A stretch of DNA of 64,000 nt from Salinimicrobium marinum. GTDB lineage: Bacteria > Bacteroidota > Bacteroidia > Flavobacteriales > Flavobacteriaceae. The notes under the pieces were generated by a model that searched no databases, was not told the DNA's origin, and worked only from the letters and a program-made list of their open reading frames with translations. The DNA is taken from NCBI RefSeq assembly GCF_014651535.1, contig NZ_BMXB01000002.1, positions 248,001 to 312,000 on the forward strand, given 5' to 3'. The translations under genes were made by a program, and so were the position numbers. Positions 59,942 through 64,000 of the stretch are shown here, in pieces; position 1 is the first letter of the stretch, and the number at the start of each line of letters is the position of its first letter.

Positions 59942-60230
59942 ATTAAAAGTAGGGGAATTAAGATATTATCAAGATAATCTCAGGAAAGGGTAAAAACAGT
60001 CAAGCCAGGGAATCCTCAAATTTTCTATTTTACATAATATAAATTATAGTTCAAATGTGGATGTATGGAAATATTAGTCCAACGCGGCTTGTTTAAGGTT
60101 ATAGCAGATTAGCTCTTCTGTATTCTCTCAGTGATTATCTCAAATATTTTCTGCAATATGCTGAATTCAGATCTAGTTTCTTTCAAAAAAGAAGTTTGCT
60201 CATTGATTAGGATTTATGCCTGAATAAAAG

Positions 60231-60716
60231 TTATTTTTTTTTCAGGCTATGGATCTTTTTAAAATTAAAGGAAATTTTCATTTCTTCATCAGTAATCATG
60301 GCTTTCAAATTGTCAGCTTCTTTGTAGTACTGAATGAGTTTCGGAAATTCATTCTCGGGATTTTCACAGATAAATTCTTCTTTCCCGAATTTAGTCAGTT
60401 TAAAAACTGTTGGTTTTGTTTCTCCTTTTCCTGCTACTTCAAATCTCCAAATACCATTCAATTCAACTAAGTTTATAGTTTCTTTCCAGATGGTATCATT
60501 ATTCTGCAGCGTATATCCAAATCCATGGTATTCCGTCTTATTCTTTTTAGACCAGGATTCAAAAGTTTCCCTGTCCTCCTGTTCGTTAGTTCTTCTCCAA
60601 TTACCTAATAGCCAATCAAAGTTAGTGGCTTCCGCTTCTGTAACAACTAAAGAAGCTGCAGGATTTTTGCAGGAAAAAATAAGAAGCGGTAAAATGATCA
60701 AAATCAACTTTTTCAT
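60231..60716 (-). CDS. DUF6265 lipoprotein, lipocalin-like
   Basis: 161 aa. Signal MKKLILIILPLLIFSCKNPA with lipobox cysteine. The conserved start of the mature domain, FDWLLGNWRRTNEQEDRETF followed by ESWSKKN and YHGFGYTLQN, fits DUF6265 lipocalin-like proteins. Strands continue to KISFNFKKI. It sits 13 nt downstream of the sensor kinase on the same strand and may be cotranscribed with it. The role is unknown. Confidence 0.8.
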   Translation of the reverse strand: MKKLILIILPLLIFSCKNPAASLVVTEAEATNFDWLLGNWRRTNEQEDRETFESWSKKNKTEYHGFGYTLQNNDTIWKETINLVELNGIWRFEVAGKGETKPTVFKLTKFGKEEFICENPENEFPKLIQYYKEADNLKAMITDEEMKISFNFKKIHSLKKK

Positions 60717-60729
60717 TAACGTTAAATGA

Positions 60730-62880
60730 TTATAATGTTCTGGTAAAGTCCTTACTACTGGGATTAAGATATTTATGTAATAATTTTATTAATACTTTTT
60801 TATCTATGGGCTTTGGGATGTAGTCATTACATCCAATTTCAATAAATCTCTCCCGATCGCCAGGCATGGCGAAAGCGGTTTGGGCAATAATGGGAATAGT
60901 CGGGTTAAAAGTTCTTATTTGTAAAGTTGCTTCCTCTCCACTCATTTTTGGCATTTTTATGTCCATTAATACCAGAGAAATTTCTTTGTCATCACGCACC
61001 ATTTCAACTGCACCTTCTCCGTTCTTTGCATGTAAAATATTGGTTACTCCCATATTTTCGATGATTTTTTTCAGAATTAAATAATTTAGTTTGTCATCTT
61101 CAGCAATCAGGATTTTTTGGTTTGGCAGCAGTAATACTTCACTTTCCTCTTTACTTGTACCAGATGTTGCAAGAGTGACTTCATCCTTTGGAATATTAAA
61201 AAAGAAGGTGCTGCCCTTCCTCTCTTCAGATTCCACCCATAACTCACCACCAAGCATCTTTGCATAAGCCCGGGCTATTGATAACCCCAAACCTGAACCT
61301 TCATGTGGCCGACTCAAACTGGAGTCTGCCTGTACAAATCTGTCAAATATTACCTCCAGTCTATTTTCTGGAATTCCTATACCGTTATCCTTTATATAGA
61401 ATACAATATCACCCTGTTCATCACGACTTCCAATTTCTATTGTTCCGTCTGTAGTAAATTTGTTGGCATTGCTCAACAAATTGATGAAAATGCTGCTCAG
61501 CATTTCTTTATCTGTATGCAGGACCGTTTGAGTATGAAAATACTTGCTGGTACACATGATTTTATTATTTTTTTTTCCTGCTATTGGAGTGGCAACATTT
61601 ACATGATTGGCTAATATCTGAGAAAGATTAAAATTTGTTTTGTTAACTTTTATTTGTTGGGTTTCTACCTGTGAAATGTCTATTAAATCATTCACTGTGG
61701 ATAACAAACGGGCACCACTCAATTCTAATACTTCATAATATTTTTCACGCATCTGCTTATCTACAGATGGTAATTTTAAAAGGCTAATTGCTCCCATAAT
61801 AGCATTCAACGGGGTACGAACTTCGTGACTTATATTTTGGAGGAAAACACTCTTTAAGCGGTTACTTTCTTCTGCTTTTTCCTTAGCTTCTTTCAGTTTT
61901 TCTAATGTTGCTATTTTCTCTGTAATATTCTCTCCTAAACTGGCTATACCCTTTACTTTTCCAAAATCATCCACTATAATGGAGTTGTGCCAGGAGATAA
62001 ACAATTCTCTTTGATCCTTGGTGAGAATCTTACTTTCAAAATGATGTATATCTTCTTTGTTTTTAAATAATTGCCTTAGCCCTTCCACTGTGTTTTCTTT
62101 TTCATCTACAGGAAAAAAAATGTCCACAGTATTTTTCCCTATTAGTTCTTCCTCTGTATAACCAGTAATGGAAAGCAAATATTTATTACAAAATGTGATT
62201 GTATTGTTCAGATCAATATTAATAAAGACCATATTAATATTGAGCATCATTTTGGTAAACCGCTGTTCCGATTCATATAATCTTTCCTGTGCTTTTCGGT
62301 TTTTCCAATTTTCCAGTTGCCTGTTCATCAAAGCTCCGAGCAATACTGTGATGACAGGATAGATAATTATTACTGGCAAAGCCATAAATTTAACATCCAG
62401 GGATCCATCTGCGGGAAACAATATGGGCAGGAGCATCATACACACATGTACTACCACTCCAAAAAGATATAACGAAACTATGCTGTTTTTGCCCCCTCGT
62501 CTTTGTTGAATATATCGCCATCCTATCCCCAGCAAACCGGATATTATAATGAGACCGACTCCTGTTACTACAAAATTCCCACCAACAAACAAGCGGTAAC
62601 CTGCTGTAATTAAAATGGCTATTATAGTAGGTACGGCCCCCAGATATAAGCCTGCTATTGCCAGTAAAATCGAACGTAGATCAAAATAATGCCCCGGCTG
62701 ATAAGTCCATGGGGTAAACATTAGCAAAATTCCAATACCCCCAACAATAACACCTGCAAAAATATTGGGCATCAATTTTTTAGAATGAGTAGAATCAATC
62801 CACCGGGTAGCATATAAAAAACTAAAAACCAGGAGCAATGCAACATTTTGTATTAATCCTGAAAAAAAAGAGTAATCCAT
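60730..62880 (-). CDS. Hybrid sensor histidine kinase, 5TM-LYT/PAS/HisKA/HATPase/REC
   Basis: 716 aa. Five to six helices form a LytS-like 5TM domain (about 1-195; YFDLRSILLAIAGLYLGAVP). A PAS domain (about 205-330) includes FCNKYLLSITGYTEEELIGK. HisKA has SVFLQNISHEVRTPLNAIMG near 347 with the phospho-accepting His; HATPase has NLLSNANKFTTDGTIEIG, FYIKDNGIGIPENR and GSGLGLSIARAYAKMLGG. The REC domain has ILIAEDDKLNYLIL, LVLMDIKMPKMSG with the acceptor Asp, and YIPKPIDKK. The phosphorelay output partner is not in the window. The signal may be a cell-envelope or membrane state (inferred from LytS). Confidence 0.93.
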   Translation of the reverse strand: MDYSFFSGLIQNVALLLVFSFLYATRWIDSTHSKKLMPNIFAGVIVGGIGILLMFTPWTYQPGHYFDLRSILLAIAGLYLGAVPTIIAILITAGYRLFVGGNFVVTGVGLIIISGLLGIGWRYIQQRRGGKNSIVSLYLFGVVVHVCMMLLPILFPADGSLDVKFMALPVIIIYPVITVLLGALMNRQLENWKNRKAQERLYESEQRFTKMMLNINMVFINIDLNNTITFCNKYLLSITGYTEEELIGKNTVDIFFPVDEKENTVEGLRQLFKNKEDIHHFESKILTKDQRELFISWHNSIIVDDFGKVKGIASLGENITEKIATLEKLKEAKEKAEESNRLKSVFLQNISHEVRTPLNAIMGAISLLKLPSVDKQMREKYYEVLELSGARLLSTVNDLIDISQVETQQIKVNKTNFNLSQILANHVNVATPIAGKKNNKIMCTSKYFHTQTVLHTDKEMLSSIFINLLSNANKFTTDGTIEIGSRDEQGDIVFYIKDNGIGIPENRLEVIFDRFVQADSSLSRPHEGSGLGLSIARAYAKMLGGELWVESEERKGSTFFFNIPKDEVTLATSGTSKEESEVLLLPNQKILIAEDDKLNYLILKKIIENMGVTNILHAKNGEGAVEMVRDDKEISLVLMDIKMPKMSGEEATLQIRTFNPTIPIIAQTAFAMPGDRERFIEIGCNDYIPKPIDKKVLIKLLHKYLNPSSKDFTRTL

Positions 62881-63163
62881 ATATTATGGTGATTTGGAAA
62901 CCGTCTGTTTTAGTTTTAAATTATACTTTTGATCACGGGTGGTGAAAAATAGATTTATAGTTACGAGGCTATTCGGTTGGATTTGTTAATGCTGCATCAT
63001 TGATTTATTTGACTACCAATATAAAATTTTTTTGCTATTAAATATTTAGTAATCATCTGGATACGCAGAAAAAGAAAGACTTTTTTTCAGATTCTGTGTC
63101 TATCTCCATACCTTTAGAAAGTGCTATAAAATTTTAGTAAACTTTTACCCCCCTCCTTCTCTT

Positions 63164-64000
63164 TTAAGGTTCCTTCGCAACAACAAAGATCTCCAGTTTT
63201 TTACCGGTGACCTTTTCGAAGAGCTGTGATTTCCGCAGAGCACCCCATATTTCCAATTCGGGATCGCCTTCGGTGGTGATGTAAAACATTACTTTTTCCT
63301 TTTCATTGATGATATCGAGTTCCCGTACGTTCTGGTAGTGGCTGCGGTCGAGTCCGTCGGCAACTCTTAAAATGGCTGAAAGCTTCTTCACCCGTTTTCT
63401 TAACGGCTTTTCCAGTTCTTTGTACGCAGGATGCCGCTTTTGAGGTGTTGACCTGCGGTGATATCTCGCCACATTGGCCATCAGGTTGATCTCGTCTTCC
63501 CGGAATCCCCGTAAATCTGAATTCCGGATCAAATAAAGGGCATGTTTATGATGTTTCCGGTGGGAAATGTGATACCCAATATCGTGCAGGAGTCCGGCGT
63601 ATTCCAGTAATTCCCGATCCGATTCGGGGAGTTTCAGTTCGTCCCGAAGCACATCGAATAACTGCATCGCCATGTTGGTAACATGTGTGGAATGTTGTTC
63701 CTGCCAGTTACATTTACGAAGCAATTCATAGATGCTCCTTTTCCTAGGATCTGGAAAATGAGCAAGCATTTCCAATTCGGGTTTTCCTTTTTGGGTATTG
63801 ATGAAATTCAGGATCATGCCGTCACGAAGTGCAGCTTCAGAAATCTTTATTTTTTCAATATTAAACTCTTTGATAAGGAATTTAAGAAGTACCATTCCGG
63901 GATTGATAATGTCAACCCTTTTCTCTTCCAGCTCCTTGATTTTCGCACGCTCCTTGCTGGTTAGTTTTATAAAATCCTTATAAAAAGAACCAAACTCATT
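63164..64000 (-). CDS. ppx: Ppx/GppA-family phosphatase, C-terminal part with HD domain (cut by the window edge)
   Basis: An open minus-strand frame from the right edge to the stop at 63164, 278 codons. The first part, KELEEKRVDIINPGMVLLKF followed by KIKISEAALRDGMILNFINT, is the end of the Ppx/GppA ASKHA domain (usually E-R-x-D-x-I-x-P-G, then S-x-x-G-L-R-E-G). An HD-like helical domain follows (ELLEYAGLLHDIGYHISHRK, then HHKHALYLI), as in longer Ppx/GppA enzymes. It degrades polyphosphate or pppGpp. The N-terminal catalytic half lies outside the window. Confidence 0.92.
   Translation of the reverse strand, partial: NEFGSFYKDFIKLTSKERAKIKELEEKRVDIINPGMVLLKFLIKEFNIEKIKISEAALRDGMILNFINTQKGKPELEMLAHFPDPRKRSIYELLRKCNWQEQHSTHVTNMAMQLFDVLRDELKLPESDRELLEYAGLLHDIGYHISHRKHHKHALYLIRNSDLRGFREDEINLMANVARYHRRSTPQKRHPAYKELEKPLRKRVKKLSAILRVADGLDRSHYQNVRELDIINEKEKVMFYITTEGDPELEIWGALRKSQLFEKVTGKKLEIFVVAKEP

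Noticed and set aside
1-64000. CRISPR array or rRNA operon
   Set aside because: No spaced direct-repeat series and no rRNA-like sequence was seen on reading both strands.

Overview
The window looks like a chromosomal segment of a marine or aquatic Flavobacteriaceae (Bacteroidota), probably near the Gramella/Salegentibacter/Zunongwangia group. The reasons are an AT-rich sequence without clear Shine-Dalgarno sites, promoter candidates of the Bacteroidota form TTG-N19..23-TAnnTTTG, several TTG and GTG starts, and lineage-typical genes: an LptD/amidase/MCE run, a NagZ-beta-lactamase fusion next to bshA, a fused E1 alpha/beta dehydrogenase, DUF4251, DUF4159 and DUF1835 proteins, and a CTnDOT-type integrase. 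The genus is an inference.

Layout. 1-0.8 kb: the N-terminus of a tyrosine recombinase running off the left edge, then tRNA-Pro(TGG) and tRNA-Ser(GCT) on the minus strand with their own promoter and terminator; this looks like the edge of an integrated element. 1-7.1 kb: a glycosyltransferase convergent with a six-gene minus-strand operon for tRNA/rRNA modification (tsaD, rsmE, DUF4159, trmH-like, AI-2E-type transporter, THUMP-like methyltransferase). 7.2-17 kb: envelope biogenesis (TamB-like, RidA, LptD, amidase with SPOR-like tail, MlaD/MCE). 17-19.3 kb: two iron-sulfur electron-transfer proteins. 19.4-24 kb: a small conserved protein, a NagZ-like/serine beta-lactamase-like fusion and bshA (bacillithiol). 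24-31.5 kb: outer-membrane protein, GlcD/GlcF-like fusion, aroC and two tandem dicarboxylate/amino-acid symporters. 31.5-43.8 kb: housekeeping genes (QEGLA-family protein, STAS protein, DCC thioredoxin-like protein, mutS2, ung, a cytosolic solute-binding-like protein overlapping ppk1, nucleoside phosphorylase, DUF1835, SUI1 factor, 2OG-Fe(II) oxygenase). 43.9-47.5 kb: E1 fusion, DUF1328, lipocalin-like and OmpA lipoproteins.

47.5-54.0 kb is the accessory highlight: eight same-strand genes, many overlapping by a few bases, encoding a flavoprotein oxidoreductase, a SAM methyltransferase, a type III polyketide synthase, an enoyl-ACP-reductase-like SDR, a FabZ-like dehydratase, a beta-ketoacyl-ACP synthase, an acyl carrier protein and a phosphopantetheinyl transferase. 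This reads as a dedicated small type II fatty-acid module feeding a type III PKS, with methylation and oxidation afterwards: a likely phenolic-lipid (alkylresorcinol, alkylpyrone or quinone) pathway.

54.1-64 kb: a degenerate metallo-beta-lactamase-fold protein, a membrane protein, a short Aquifex-type aconitase, a 3-hydroxyacyl-CoA dehydrogenase, two lipoproteins, a hybrid LytS-type histidine kinase and the C-terminal part of a Ppx/GppA phosphatase. Two intergenic repeat structures stand out: an inverted pair of REP-like units at 31.5-31.7 kb and a 127-bp MITE-like element at 58.05-58.18 kb. No rRNA, CRISPR array or intact transposase was seen.
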